From Aristolochia californica (taxonomy: Eukaryota > Streptophyta > Magnoliopsida > Piperales > Aristolochiaceae): a DNA stretch of 64,000 bases. Within the stretch, counting starts at the first letter, position 1; the number at the start of each line of letters is the position of its first letter. This document shows positions 39,141 through 51,489 of this stretch, in pieces. The stretch lies in assembly GCA_029961685.1 (NCBI GenBank), contig JARWKL010000004.1, forward strand, positions 30,385,610 to 30,449,609, read 5' to 3'. Below the pieces are notes generated by a model. That model did no database searches. It saw only the letters and a list, made by a program, of their open reading frames with translations, and was not told where the DNA came from. The position numbers and the translations under genes were made by a program.

Positions 39141-40640
39141 ATGGCCAATCAGGGTGAACCATTACAGTTACCTCCAACAGGTGACCGTAGAACCCTGAGG
39201 GATTATTCTATCCCATCGAACTTCACATCACCTTCTCACTTTATATTGCCACCCACTACTGCTGCCAGTTATGAGTTGAAACCGGGTGTGATCCAACTCC
39301 TCCCTACATTCTATGGGTAGGAGAGGGAGGACCCTTATTACCACATCAAGGAATTCTTAGATATCTGTGCAACTTTCAAATTCCAGAATTTCTCAGATGA
39401 CTCTATCCGGTTAAGACTTTTTCCATTTTCACTTAAGGATAAGGCCAAGCCTTGGCTTAATTCCTTAGAGGTGGGTAGCATTACTTCATGGGACACATTA
39501 GTCATGAAATTTTTGTCCAAGTACTTTCCCATTCAGAGAACTACAGCCCTCAGGAGAGAAATCTCTACCTTTATGCAGTAGGAGGGTGAACATTTTTATG
39601 AGGCTTGGGAGAAATGGAAGGATTTGATCCCTAGGTGTCCGCATCATGGGTTTGAGAAATGACATTTAGTGCAATACTTTTATCAAGGTCTTACACCCCA
39701 GGTTAGATCCATGGTAGATGCAACGAATGGTGGGAGTTTGATGGGTAAGAGTGCTAGTGAGGCATGGGACTTCTTTGAAACGTTGAGTGATCAATCTCAG
39801 CAATGGGGTTTATCATTTAATGTTGATAGAAGATCCCATGAAGCCAAAAGAGGGGGTCTCTACGAGGTTAGTGAAACACCCATGCTCATGGTGGAGATTG
39901 AGGGGTTGACTAGAAAGATTTATGCCCTTATGGTGTCAAAGAGTTCACCTGCTCCTAACCCATCTACTGTCTGTGCCATATGGTCTTGTTCATCTCATCC
40001 CACACAAATGTGTCCATCTAGTTCATGATACCCGGAGCGCATTGAGGACTTGAATGCAGTCCAGAATTTTCATAGACCAAACCGGAATGATCCTTTTTCG
40101 GAAACATATAATCCGGGTTGGGCTAGGCACCCAAATTTCTCAAGTTCCAAGGGCCCACAGGTTGGGGGTCCTCCAAGGTTTACTCAACCCCAAGCTCCGC
40201 CCCCACACTTCACTCAACAGCCATTGATTTCACAAAAACCTTCACTTGAGGATACACTTCAATTATTCATGCAGAATACACAGTCCTCCATTGTTAAACT
40301 TGAAATGCAAGTGAGTCAGTTGGCCAGCCACATGAGTGAATAGGCACAAAATAGACTCTCGAGTCAAACCATTCCTAACCCCAAAAGCACACATTGGAGT
40401 GGGTCGAGTTCCTATCCCCACCACAAGCAAGCCAAAGCCATAACCACCCTTAGGAGTGGTCGTGAGTTGAACAATGGGGTAGGGACCACTAAGTCTAAGG
40501 AGTCAAAGGATGACAATGGGGACACATCATTGAGTGAAGAACCTCCAAGTTCTCCATCAACAGCCAGGCAGATCCCTAACCAAGTCCCACCAGCTCCTTA
40601 TCCGCAGAGGTTATCGGGCCCACCTAGAAAGGAGATAGCA
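39141..40640 (+). pseudogene. gag: gag of the Athila-like element, broken
   Basis: Gag builds the virus-like particle that packages retrotransposon RNA. The frame starts at ATG 39141 (MANQGEPL) and runs about 500 codons. The conserved retrotransposon gag core is easily followed: GVIQLLPTFYG near 39290, FPFSLKDKAKPWLNSL near 39420, and the PHHGFE and FYQGLTPQ segments near 39640-39700. Pro/Gln-rich sequence follows, with a LRSGREL motif near 40450. In-frame stops occur at 39318-39320, 39579-39581, 39660-39662 (in the place of a Trp), 40026-40028 and 40341-40343. Near 40640 the reading frame shifts into the pol frame; in the family gag and pol are usually one ORF, so this is decay and not a programmed site, as far as I can tell. 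Confidence 0.85.
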
Positions 40641-41740
40641 TGCATGAAACATTGGAACTGTTTTGTAAGGTTCACATTAACATTCCACTTCTTGATGCTA
40701 TTAGGCAAATCCCTGCCTATGCCCGATTTTTTAAAGACCTTTGTACACAGAAGAGAAAACAACATGTTAACAAAAAGGTCTTTCTTATTGAGAATGTAAG
40801 CTCAATTTTGAAGCACAACACTCCTCCTAAAGTTAAAGATCCTGGATGCCCCACAATTTCATGTGTCGTTGGTGAACATACCATCCAGATAGCTCTTCTT
40901 GACTTAGGGGCAAGTGTGAATTTGCTTCCTTTCTTTGTGTACCAGCAATTAGGTTTGGGGGAATTGAAGTCTACCCCTATCACTCTTCAACTAGATGACC
41001 ATTCTGTCAAGATACCACGACGAATAGTTGAAGATGTTTTGATAAAAGTGAACAAATTTCTGTTCCTGGTTGATTTCATTGTTCTTGATACAGAACCAGT
41101 AGTCTATGTGACCAACCAAATTCCTGTCATCCTAGGATGTCCCTTCTTAGCCACATCTAATGCTGTCATTCATTGTAAAAGTGGTGAGTTCGAGTTGTCT
41201 TTTGAAAATTTTAAGGTCTCGTTGAATGTGTTTAATGTCGAGCACCATCCACTTGAGTCTGATGATTTGAGTCCTGAATTTAAGATTGAGACTGTTATGC
41301 TTGATGATGAATCCACTCTTGAATCTTTCGAGTCTTACATAACAACTTTAGACATAACATCTTTAGACATGGACTATTTTGATGAGGAAACATATTTCTG
41401 AGAGGTTGACTCATTACTCAATTCTGTACCTCTGTTGGAGGAAGCTTATGAGGTTGTCACAACTAATCATCCACATGATCTTCATCTTGACTTGGACAAA
41501 CCTCTTGAAACTTCCAAGCTAGATCTTAAGCCACTTCCTCCCACATTGACGTATGCGTTCTTCAGGCCCATGAACTAATTGTCAGTCAATATTGCCTCTG
41601 ATTTGAGTACTGGGCAGGAGGAACAATTGACTGAAGGTTTACAAGCACACAAAGATGCATTGGGGTAGACTCTTGATGCCTTAAAAGGGATTAGCCCCTC
41701 CATATGCATGCATCGTATTCATTTGGAGGAGGGGACAAAG
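40640..41740 (+). pseudogene. pol, aspartic protease part of the Athila-like element, broken
   Basis: This part should cut the Gag-Pol polyprotein. The longest open run is 40640-41401. The active-site motif is DLGAS at 40901-40915, followed by VNLLP; Athila proteases typically have DLGAS where retroviruses have DTGAS. A conserved PVILGCPFLAT segment follows near 41124. Upstream lies FFKDLCTQKRK, the usual Athila spacer between gag and protease. Stops interrupt the frame at 41399-41401, 41576-41578 and 41666-41668, the last at a conserved Trp position. A further frameshift near 41740 joins it to the reverse transcriptase frame. Confidence 0.8.
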
Positions 41741-43220
41741 CCTCACGTGAGATGCAACGTAGGATAAATCCCCATATGCTGGAGGTTGTGAGAGAAGAAA
41801 TCATCAGGTTGCTTGTGTCAGGTATCATTTACCCTATTTCTGATAGCACTTGGGTGAGTCCAATTCAAGTTGTCCCTAAGAAAGGGGGGATAAAAATAAT
41901 GAAAAATAAAAGTGGTGAATTGATTCCCACAAGAACTACCACCAAGTGGCGTGTCTGCATTGACTATATAAAATTTAATTCCGCCACTAGGAAGGATCAC
42001 TTCCCACTACCTTTCATTGGTCAAATGCTAGAGCGATAGGCCGGCCACAGTTTTTATTGCTTTTTAGATAGATACTCCGGTTACAATCAAATTCCCATTG
42101 CTCTAGAAGACCAGGAAAAGACCACATTCACGTGTCTGTTTGGCACCTTTGCTTACAGACGCATGCCTTTTGGTTTATGCAATGGGCCCGCCACTTTCCA
42201 ACGGTGCATGATGAGTATCTTTTCTGACATGATTGGTGACTTTTTAGAGGTGTTTATGGATGACTTTTCTGTGTTTGGCTCTAGCTTTGAGACATGTCTG
42301 CACAATCTTTCACTCATATTGTCCCGTTGCATTAAGTCCAATTTAGTCTTGAATTGGGAGAAATGCCACTTCATGGTAAAAGAAGGAATTGTTTTAGGAC
42401 ATGTAGTGTCTGAGCGGGGTGTAGAAGTGGACAAAGCCAAAGTTGACTTAATTGACAATCTGCCACCACCTACTTCTGTGAAGGGGGTGCGTTCTTTCCT
42501 TGGCCATGCTGGGTTCTATAGGCGCTTCATTAAGGACTTTAGCAAAAATTTTGGTCCTTTGATGAATTTGCTTGCTCAAGATATTACTTTTGCCTTTGAT
42601 GATGCCTGTATTCATACTTTTGAGACACTGAAGAAATATTTGTCCACTGCACCCATTGTCCAACCCCCTACTTGATCTTTGCCTTTTGAGTTGATGTGTG
42701 ATGCCTCTGATTATGCATTGGGGGCTGTTTTGGAGCAAAAGACGAATAAAATTCCCTGTGTCATTCAGCATGCTAGCCGCACTCTTCATGATGCTCAATT
42801 GAATTACACTACCACTGAGAAGGAGTTGCTAGCTGTTGTGTTTGCCTTGAAAAAATTCAGATCATATCTGTTAGGGTCAAAGGTTATAGTGTTCATTGAT
42901 CATTCTGCTTTGAAGTACTTATTATTCATCAAGGACACTAAACCTCACTTGATTAGATGGATCTTGCAATTGCGAGAATTTGACCTTGAGATTCGAGATT
43001 AGAAGGGTTGTGAGAATGCTGTTGCTGATCATTTATCTAGGATCTATGTAGCACCTCAGGAAGGATCCCTTCCTTTAGACGATTCCTTCCCTGATGAACA
43101 ACTTCTACAAGTATCCCAGTTGCCTTGGTTTGCTGACATAGTCAACTATCTTGTAACTAGTAAAATTTCTGATTATTAGAGTAAACAAGATCAGTTGAAA
43201 TTCTTTTCCCAAGTCAAACA
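41740..43220 (+). pseudogene. pol, reverse transcriptase and RNase H of the Athila-like element, broken
   Basis: This region copied element RNA into DNA. Motifs in order: INPHMLEVVREEI and WVSPIQVVPKKGG at the start of RT, WRVCIDY near 41950, LDRYSGYNQI near 42066, MPFGLCNGPATFQ near 42164, and the catalytic FMDD at 42253-42264, which is intact. RNase H follows with [11 protein letters not shown] near 42696, [10 protein letters not shown] near 42822 and HSALKYL near 42900, then ADHLSR near 43026. Stops lie at 42037-42039, 42673-42675 (at a Trp position), 43000-43002 and near 43177 (at a Trp position). A run of nine T at 43221-43229 marks the frameshift into the integrase frame. Confidence 0.9.
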
Positions 43221-44421
43221 TTTTTTTTTGGGATGACCCTTATTTGTTCAAGGTGTGTCCTGACCAAGTCATTAGGCATTGTGTACCTGAGCAAGACTTT
43301 GACAACATTCTTGAATTTTGTCATTCCCACGCATGTGGTGGACATTTTGGTACTAGAAAGACTGTGGCTAAAGTCTTGCAATGTGAGTTTCTATTGGCCT
43401 TCATTATTTAGAGATGCCCATGAGTTTTGTCATGTGTGTGATAAATGCCAACGGACTGGTTGTTTGTCTAGGAAGAGCATGATGCCTCTTAACCCCATTC
43501 TTATTGTTGAATTGTTTGATGTATGGGGTATTGACTTCATGGGTTCTTTTCCTTTCTTGTTCGGCTATCAATACATCCTTGTTGCTGTTGAATATGTCTC
43601 TAAATGGATTGAAGCTATTACATGTAAGACAAATGCTCACAAAGAGGTGGTAAAGTTTTTAAAAGAAAACATCTTTCATCGGTTTGGTACCCGGAGAGCG
43701 ATCATCAGTGATGGGGGATCTCATTTTTGTAACAGAGAATTTGAGACCTTATTGAAGAAATACTCCATCACTCACCGGGTGTCCACTCCGTACCACCCAC
43801 AAACTTGTGGTCAAGTGGAAATCTCTAATAGGGAGATCAAACGGATTTTGTACAAGTTGGTTCACTTTGATAGGAAAGATTAGTCTACACGATTGGACGA
43901 TGCTTTACAGGCCTATCGAACCGCTTATAGGGCTTGGGATGTCTCCATTTCGCCTAGTGTTTGGCAAAGCATGTCATCTACCTATTGAGCTTGAGCATAG
44001 AGCTTATTGGGCCATTAAGGCTTTGAATTTTGATTTAACTCAAGCGGGTGAGAAGAGGAAATTTCCATTGAATGAGTTGGAGGAGATACGTCATGATGCT
44101 TATGAGAATGCCAAACTGTCTAAGGAGCGAACATAACTTTTACATGATAAATCTATTTTTTGCAAGTCTTTTACTGTTGGGCAGAATGTTTTACTTTATA
44201 ACTGATGATTGCATTTGTTTCCAGGGAAGCTGAGATCCAGGTGGTTAGGTCCATTTGAGGTTACACAGGTGTTTCCTCATGGCGTTGTTGATATCCGCAA
44301 TCACGGAGATGGGTCGGTCTTCAAATTTAACGGTCAGAGGCTCAAACCTTATCTTGAGAATGTCCCCACACCGGAGGATGTGATGGTGATTTTCTTGGAG
44401 GAACCTATCCATTCATCTTGA
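43221..44421 (+). pseudogene. pol, integrase of the Athila-like element, broken
   Basis: Integrase inserts the cDNA copy into the genome. The N-terminal HHCC zinc finger is recognisable ([10 protein letters not shown], then CDKCQ) but a one-base frameshift near 43383 splits it. The catalytic core is open from 43233 to 43883: Asp at 43533-43535 (GIDFMG), Asp at 43710-43712 (SDGG) and Glu at 43818-43820. The second spacing is 35 residues, so the DD35E triad is preserved. A TAG ends this run at 43881-43883 in the place of a Trp. The C-terminal part continues in shifted frames ([14 protein letters not shown] near 43940; [10 protein letters not shown] near 44230), with stops near 44134 and 44203-44208, and ends at TGA 44419-44421. 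Confidence 0.88.
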
Positions 44422-45140
44422 CTACGAGTCTTGCTTACGACTATAAACTTAGCACATTGTGGGCAATCCCCACGTTTCTATCCCTTTGTACATTACAGTT
44501 TTTATTTTTGGTTTATTTATTCTTATTGGGATAACCTTTGGTGTACTCTGGTCTTGATTGAGTGGAGGTCCCCCGTCGATTCCGGCCCCGTCATGGACTC
44601 GGGGTACTCTCTTGCCGGCTGAGAGCATAAATGGTTCCGGTAGTCGATGACCAGACTTTTGGTCCCTAGTTTGAGAGGTCTCTACTCAAACAACCATTCT
44701 GAGATTGACCAGTTCGATCTTGAAGTATTCAATGGAAACCTTATGGTGAGTAACTCAAGGACTCGTGTTCAGCGCATGAGTCTTGATGCCTTCAGTGGCC
44801 AGTCACACGGAGATTTCTTCAAAGTGTGATGTGGGATAGTGGTTTCATTTGTGGATGATTACCTATGGGTACGGTTGATACGAGTAAAACTTCTTCGAGG
44901 AAGACTATGTATCATTCCTGGGGGTCTTTATTGACTCTTCAGTATTATTGTTGATGACCAAACACATATCCCACCTATGGATTTATGAGCCTTGAGGGAG
45001 CTTAACCTTACTCTGCTGGAGTATAACCAGCTAAGTTGTGAGTCAACTAGAGTATAATCAGATATTTTAGTTATTGTTAGTTGGCTTGTTTGGTTTTTTA
45101 ACTTTTCCCCATTGAGAACAATGTCAGGTTTAGGTTTGCA

Positions 45141-45177
<37 letters not shown>

Positions 45178-46265
45178 GGGGAAATGGCTCTTATGTCTTA
45201 GCAATGATTTTCTTTTGATTTTTGTTCATGGTTTTCAAATTACTCCTCTTAGTATGTGGTTAAATTTAGTAGAGTTAAAATAAGTTGTGGAAAAGTATGT
45301 AGAATATTCATATTAGAAATCTGATATCATTTGTTGTGATCCATGAGAATTCAGTGGGATAATCTACTATTGCATTAGACTTGGAACTTAGTTGCAAAAG
45401 AGAACACGTAAATCTAGTGTTGATCTATGTTAGTCTGAATAGTCTTGTATGCCTATTTGATCTTATTCTTTTTTTATATCTCAGTGAAATTCTTTGTTGT
45501 AATGTATCAATGCAAACGGAAATGCTCTTGCTTGTAGAAGACAGATAACCTCAGAAACAGCCTAGGCAAATCCAGGGACATGCACCGGAACAGTCAGTTA
45601 CTTAAAAAATAAGTGCATGTGCAGTGAGGACGAATACAAAATGGTGGTAATACCAAAAGTATTCAGTGAAAAACAATTATTATGCTGGTAATAGTGAAAA
45701 ATGGGTTTAAATATGGAAGCAATGAGTTTTCTTAATTTTGATGATGAATTTTAAGTTGAAAGAAGTTGCAGGTCAAGATTGAAAAATGTATACTTCTTTT
45801 GTGAGATTGTTAGACAACAAGTTTACGCTACTATTTTCTCTTAATTGTGATGAGACCATGATTTTATTCTTTTCTGTTGCCTCTTTGTTCTTTTGAAGTA
45901 ATTGTTTATGCTCACATTGGTTCAGGTGGAGTACCCGTGAGTGTATTTGGATTGATAATATGTTATATTTTACACAGGTTTTCAAATTGAGCAAGGTTTC
46001 AAATGATTTTCAAACATTTTACGATACTAAGTGTTAGTCATATGCTAATGAGGAGTAGATTTTCTTCACTTTTCTTTTTATATTGTTGATTTAGATGAAT
46101 TTTGTGGGTAAATTCCATGCAAACTCTCACGAGTCACAACTCAACCACTACCGTAAAGTAGGGGTTTAACGGCTGGTTACTCGTGTTCTCTACGAAAGTG
46201 GCATTTTGTTTTCTTAGACTTAATTTTTGTTCTGTTGTTATTTTGCTAGGGACTAGCAAAGATTT
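44422..46265 (+). other. 3' noncoding region of the Athila-like element
   Basis: About 1.8 kb between integrase and the polypurine tract holds no convincing gene; only short ORFs are open and none resembles an env-like protein. The segment at 45106-45140, with CCCCATTGAGAACAATGTC, resembles a conserved block that follows pol in many plant Athila and Tat elements and leads into the G run at 45141. Whether an env-like ORF was once here cannot be judged. Confidence 0.6.
45141..45174 (+). repeat. 34-base poly-G tract inside the retrotransposon
   Basis: This uninterrupted run of 34 G is followed by CA and five more G. It sits after the ACAATGTC block where relatives carry a shorter GGGG-rich stretch. 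It is about 1.1 kb from the LTR, so it is not the polypurine tract used for priming. Confidence 0.9.
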
Positions 46266-46276
46266 AGGTTAGGGGG
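46266..46276 (+). other. Polypurine tract of the Athila-like element
   Basis: AGGTTAGGGGG lies immediately before TGTGATAGATGCC, the apparent start of the 3' LTR. A G-rich purine run directly 5' to the LTR is the plus-strand primer of LTR retrotransposons. Confidence 0.65.
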
Positions 46277-47480
46277 TGTGATAGATGCCATATTCTGACA
46301 TGAGAACTAGGTTAATTATAATAGAATAACCCTTATAATTGTGTTATAGGTGGTTATTTATCGATTTTCAAATGAAACGTGCATTTATTGAATTTGGCAT
46401 TAATCACTGCATATATTGCATATTTTTCTCTTCTAAATTATATTTCATTGCTTTTAGGGTTTATTTCTTCCTGAAATGATTTTTATGGATTCAATTATGG
46501 AATTTCAGGAGAATTTTGGTGGAGAAGGAGATATTTACAAAAATGCCATTACTGAAAGAGAGGGATTTCTAGGGAAAAATCGATGAATAGAAGGGAGAGC
46601 TCGGGGGGAGAAGAGGAGGGGCCGCGGAACAAATCCAAGGAGACCCGAGAGGATTTCCAGCCACCGTCCATCGCGGCGAGTTCGACACTACCATTTTCTG
46701 CTCGCCAGGCCGAGAGGTGACTCGAGAGGGCTCCTCTGGCTCCGATTCCGCATTCTAACCACTTCTTGAGCCTAGTCCGACTCCGACCGAGACTCGAGAG
46801 AGCCGTCAAAGGATTTCGCTTCCATCTCGTCTTCCACCGCACCACCTCCTCTGGTACCGATTTTGATTCCTTTTCGCCGACTTCGCCTCCACTTCCGGCC
46901 ACTCGTTCTGCAACCCAAAGCCCTCAATTTTTGGGAATTGCAGCAACTGTGAGAATGGAATTGCTGCCTGAGTGAGAGGAAGAACAAGGGAGTAATCCAT
47001 CATTTTTTAATTTAATTAGTTTCCTATAGTTTGAACCTAGGTTTCAATGTTTATTAAATTTGATTTGAGAATTAATGGTTATCGAATATTTGTTTTCCGA
47101 ATTTTTTGAGTACATAGCTAGTTAGGGCAGGATTATAATTTAGGTTGGATTCTAGTATTATAATCAGATATGTTTCTTTAACTCTAGGCGCCCGAGAGGG
47201 GCTAGATGCAAGGATTGAGAATTCGGATTCGTGGTTACGTGGCACTCAAGAGAGGCATGAATCACGGTAAAATCTAGAGTTGACGTTTCCTGTTGTGCAA
47301 GTAGTTAATTAGATCATTGCTTGATAATTTAGGATATAATCAATGTTTAGTTCAGATTAATTCATCACATTTGGTTAGGCTAGTTGACTAAACAATACAC
47401 AAAATTCAGTCATCCCTGTGGATATGACCATCGCTTCCCGCTAGATAACTAGAACGATTCGTATGGTTGTGAAGTATAAA
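46277..47480 (+). repeat. 3' LTR of the Athila-like element, right end truncated
   Basis: The LTR begins TGTGATAGATGCC after the polypurine tract. It contains an AT-rich first third, a GC-rich middle (about 46590-46970) and the segment TCATCCCTGTGGATATGACC near 47410, a motif shared by LTR ends of plant Athila and Tat elements, followed by CTAGAACGATTCG. It stops at about 47480 against satellite without the expected terminal CA, so the last bases are lost. No second LTR exists in the window, so the insertion cannot be dated by LTR divergence. Confidence 0.7.
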
Positions 47481-47940
47481 CTTTTGGATCATTAGGTCAT
47501 TTGAATCTTCAACATATTTCTGGCATGCATATCCACCACATTTAAAACATATTAGAATCAATTAGAAATTTCTTTCTTATAAAATTCCACCAAGCTATTA
47601 GGGGTTGTACTAGTGGAATTTCCCAAACATGGATAACAAAACTTTGGTGTTCATTTTTAGTATGTGAAATAGTTTTCTTCACTTACATTTATTATAGTTT
47701 TCAATTTTTTTTGCATTTATAAACTATAAAATTTTCATTTGGTTGTGATCTATTTGCCTTATCTTTTTGTTTACTAGAAAATTGGGTGAGTGAAAACTCA
47801 AGTTTGGATTTGAAAACAAATTGAACATCCAAAATGAAATTGCACAAATGCTGAGAGAGATAATTACAAAAAGTATCTATGATTTTTAAAGATTGTAAAT
47901 TCTATTAGTTTTTTATATATTTGGTTTTGCAATCGGAAGA

Positions 47941-47963
47941 GGGGGGGGGGGGGGGGGGGGGGG
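47941..47963 (-). repeat. Expanded poly-G tract (poly-C in monomer sense)
   Basis: G23 in the first monomer after the retrotransposon, same monomer phase. Confidence 0.9.
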
Positions 47964-48601
47964 TGACATTTTTATCAGAGTGTTGACTCCCAAACCTTAA
48001 CTCATTACTAAAAAAAATCATAGCCGTTACACACCATTAATCGATCAAAACATTTACGGTGATCTATGATTGTTAGGTCCAATTTTTATCAAATAGGAAA
48101 AAAGTGTGTTGTTTGGCTCTGGTAAATATCCCACTGCACGTTAACTTGAGAATTTAATTTTTTCTACTCCTTGAAAATTTTGGATCATTAGGTAATTTGC
48201 ATCTTCAACATGCTTCTGGCATGCATATCCGCCACATTTAAAACATGTTAGGATCAATTAGAAATCTCATTCTTGTAAAATTCCACCAAGATATTAGTGG
48301 TTGTACTAGTGGAATTTCCCAAACATGGATAACAAAACTTTCGTGATCATTTTTAGTGCGTGAAAAAAATTTCTTCTCTTACATTAATTATAGTTTTAAA
48401 TTTTTTTTCCATACATAAACTCTAAAAGTTTCATTTTTTTGTGATCTATTTGTCGTATCTTTTTGTTTACCAGAAAAATGGGAGAGTAAACGCACAAATG
48501 CACAAATGCCGAGAGAGACAGTTTGAAAAAGTATCTGTGATTTTTTAGGATTGTAAATGCTTTCAGTTTTATATATATTGGGTTTTGCAATCATTAGAAG
48601 A

Positions 48602-48633
48602 GGGGAGGGAAGGTGGGAGGGGGGGGGGGGGGG
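48602..48633 (-). repeat. Interrupted G-rich tract ending in G15
   Basis: GGGGAGGGAAGGTGGGA followed by G15 at the same monomer phase, another partly interrupted example. Confidence 0.85.
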
Positions 48634-51489
48634 TGCGCAGGCATTTTTAACTGAGTGTTTACTCCCAAACCATAGGTCATTTCCAACAAAAATTATAGCC
48701 ATTACACATCATTAATCGAAAAAACATTTACGATGATCTATGAATGTTTGGTCCGCTTTTTGTAAAATAGGCAAAAAGTGGGTTGTTTGGCTCTGGTAAA
48801 TATCCCACCGCACATTAACTTGAGAATTTAATTTTTTCTAGCCGTTGAAAATTTTGGATCATTAGGTCATTTGCATAGTAAACATGTTTTTGGCATGCAT
48901 ATCCACCACATTTAAAACATGTTAGGCTCAATTAGAAATCTCTTTCTTATAAAATTAGACCTAACTATTAGGGGTTGTACTAATGGAATTTCCCGAACAT
49001 GGATAAAAAAACTTTGGCCTCCATTTTTAGTGCGTGAAATAATTTTCTTCACTTACATTTATTATAGTTTTCAAATTTTTTTACTTACTCTTAAATTTTC
49101 ATTTTGTTGTGGTCTATTTGCCTTATCTTTTTGTTTACTAGAAAAAAGGGAGAGTGAAAACTCAAGTTTGGATTTGAAAAAAAAATTAACATCCAAAAAG
49201 GAAATGCACAAATGCTGAGAGAGATAGTTCTAAAAAGTATCTGTGATTTTTAAGGATTGTAAACTCTTTTAGTATTTTATATATTGGGTTTTTTAATCAT
49301 AGGAAGAGGGGGACGAGGCATTTTTCACTGAGTGTTGACTCCCAAACCAGAAATCATTTCTAAAAATAATTATAGCCGTTACACATCATTAATCGATCAA
49401 AACATTTACGATGATCTATGATTTTTAGGTCCGCATTTTGTAAAATAGGCAAAAAGTGGGTTGTTTGACTCTGGTAAATATCCCACCGCACATTAACTTG
49501 AGAATTTAATTTTTTCTACTCATTGAAATTTTTTGATTTTTAGGTCATTTGCATCTTCAACATGTTTTCGGCACGCATATCCACCACATTTAAAACATAT
49601 TAGAATCAATTAGAAATCTCTTTCTTATAAAATTCCATGAAGCTATTAGGGGTTGTACTAGTGGAATTTCCCAAACATAGATAACAAAACTTTGGCGTTC
49701 ATTTTTAGTGTGTGAAATAATTTTCTTCACTTACATTTATTATAGCATTCAAATTTTTTTACATACAAAAACTCTAAATGGTTCATTTTGTTGTGATCTA
49801 TTTGCCTTTTCTTTTTGTTTACCTGAAAAATGGGAGAGTGAAAAGTCAAGTTTGGATTTGAAAAAAATTGAACATCCAAAATGGAAATGTACAAATACTG
49901 AGAGAGATAATTCCACAATGTATCTATGATTTTTAAGGATAGTAAACTCTTTTAAATTTTTAAATATTGGGTTTTGCAATCACTGGAAGTGGGGGGCGAG
50001 GTATTTTTAACTAAGACTTGACTCCCAAACCATAAGTCATTTCTAAGAAAAATTATAGCCGTTGCACATCATTAATTGATCAAAACATTTATGATGATTT
50101 ATGACTGTTAGGTCTGCTTTTTGTAAAATAGGCAAAAAGTGGGTTGTTTGGCTTTGCTAAATATATCCCACCGCACGTTAACTTGTTAATTTGATTTTTT
50201 CTACTCCTTGAAATTTTTGGATCATTAGGTCATTTGGATCTTCAACATGTTTCTGGCATGCATATCGACAACATTTAAAACATGTTAGGATCAATTAAAA
50301 ATCATTTTCTGATAAAATTCCACCAAGCTAGTAGGTTTCGTACTAATGGAATTTCACAAACACGGATAACAAAACTTTGGTGTTCATTTTTAGTTTGTGA
50401 AATAATTTTCTTCATTTAGAATTATTATAGATTTCAAATTTTTTTGCAATCAAAAACTATAAAAGTTTCACTTTTTTGTGACCTATTTGTCTTTACTTTT
50501 TGTTTACCAAAAAAATGGGAGAGTGAAAACTCAAATTTTGATTAGAAAAAAAAATTGAACATCCAAAATAGATATGCACATAAGTTGAGAGTGATAATTG
50601 CAAAAAGTATCTATGATTTTTATGGATAGTAAACTCTTTTAGCTTTTATATATAGGGTTTTGCAATCATCGGAAGTGGGGGGGCGAGGCATTTTTAACTG
50701 AGTGTTGACTCCCAAACCATAAAACATTTCTAACAAAAATTATAGCCGTTACACATCATTAATCGATCAAAACATTTACGATGATCTATGATTGTTAGGT
50801 CCGCTCTTTGTAAAATAGGCAAAAAGTGGGTTGTTTGGCTCTGGTAAATATCCCACCGCACGTTAACTTGAGAATTTAATTTTTTCTGCACCTTGAAATT
50901 TTTGGATCATTAGGTCATTTGCATCTTCAACATGTTTCTGGCATGCATATCTACCACATTTAAAACATGTTAGGATCAATTAGAAATCTCTTTCTTATAA
51001 AATTCCAACAAGCTATTAGGGGTTGTACTAGTGGAATTTCCCAAACTTGGATAACAAAACTTTGGCGTTTATTTTTAGTGCATGAAATAATTTTCTTTAC
51101 ATACATTTATTGTAGTTTTCAAATATTTTTGCATACATAAACTCTAAAATTTTCATTTTTTTGTGATCTATTTACCTTATTTTGTTGTTTACCAGAAAAA
51201 TGGGAGAGTGAAAACTTTACTTCGGGAAATGCAAAAATGCTGAGAGAGATAATTCAAAAAAGTGTCAGTGATTTTTAAGGATTTTAAACTCTTTTAGTTT
51301 TTTGTATATTGGGTTTTGCAATCATCAGAAGACAGGGGCAAGGCATTATTAACTGAGTATTAACTCACAAACCATAAGTCATTTCCAACAAAAATTATAG
51401 CTGTTACACATCAGTAATCGATCAAACCATTTACGATGATCTATGATTGTTGGGTCCACATTTTGTAAAATAGGCAAAAAGTGGGTTGT

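Larger units (their letters stand above)
38985..47480 (+). mobile_element. Athila-like Ty3/gypsy LTR retrotransposon, 5' LTR missing, degenerate
   Basis: The element lies inside the inverted satellite. In order: a short 5' region with a decayed tRNA-Asp-type primer site, gag, aspartic protease, RT, RNase H, integrase, about 1.8 kb of 3' noncoding DNA, a polypurine tract, and one LTR of about 1.2 kb. The gag and protease sequences (LRDY near the start, GVIQLLPTFYG, LLDLGASVNLLP) are typical of the plant Athila lineage. Integrase follows RT-RNase H, as in Ty3/gypsy. No LTR-like sequence precedes the 5' region and the right end lacks the expected CA terminus, so both ends are truncated. I found no env-like ORF. 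Coding capacity is lost to many stops and frameshifts. Confidence 0.9.

Noticed and set aside
40717..40983. Minus-strand ORFs within gag-pol (for example 40717-40983, 42153-42458, 42448-42798) as genes
   Set aside because: They are antisense shadows of conserved protease and RT coding sequence.
44431..44622. Possible env-like ORF downstream of integrase
   Set aside because: It has only 63 codons, aromatic-rich but without signal peptide, membrane anchor pattern or similarity to Athila env-like proteins; the surrounding frames are closed.
45141..45174. Poly-G run as the polypurine tract of the retrotransposon
   Set aside because: The LTR does not start after it. The purine run at 46266-46276 lies directly before the TGTGATAG LTR start and fits better.
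46549..46902. 117-codon minus-strand ORF, and a 69-codon plus-strand ORF at 46766-46975, as host genes
   Set aside because: Both lie in the GC-rich middle of the LTR, overlap each other, and resemble no protein family; open frames are expected in GC-rich DNA.
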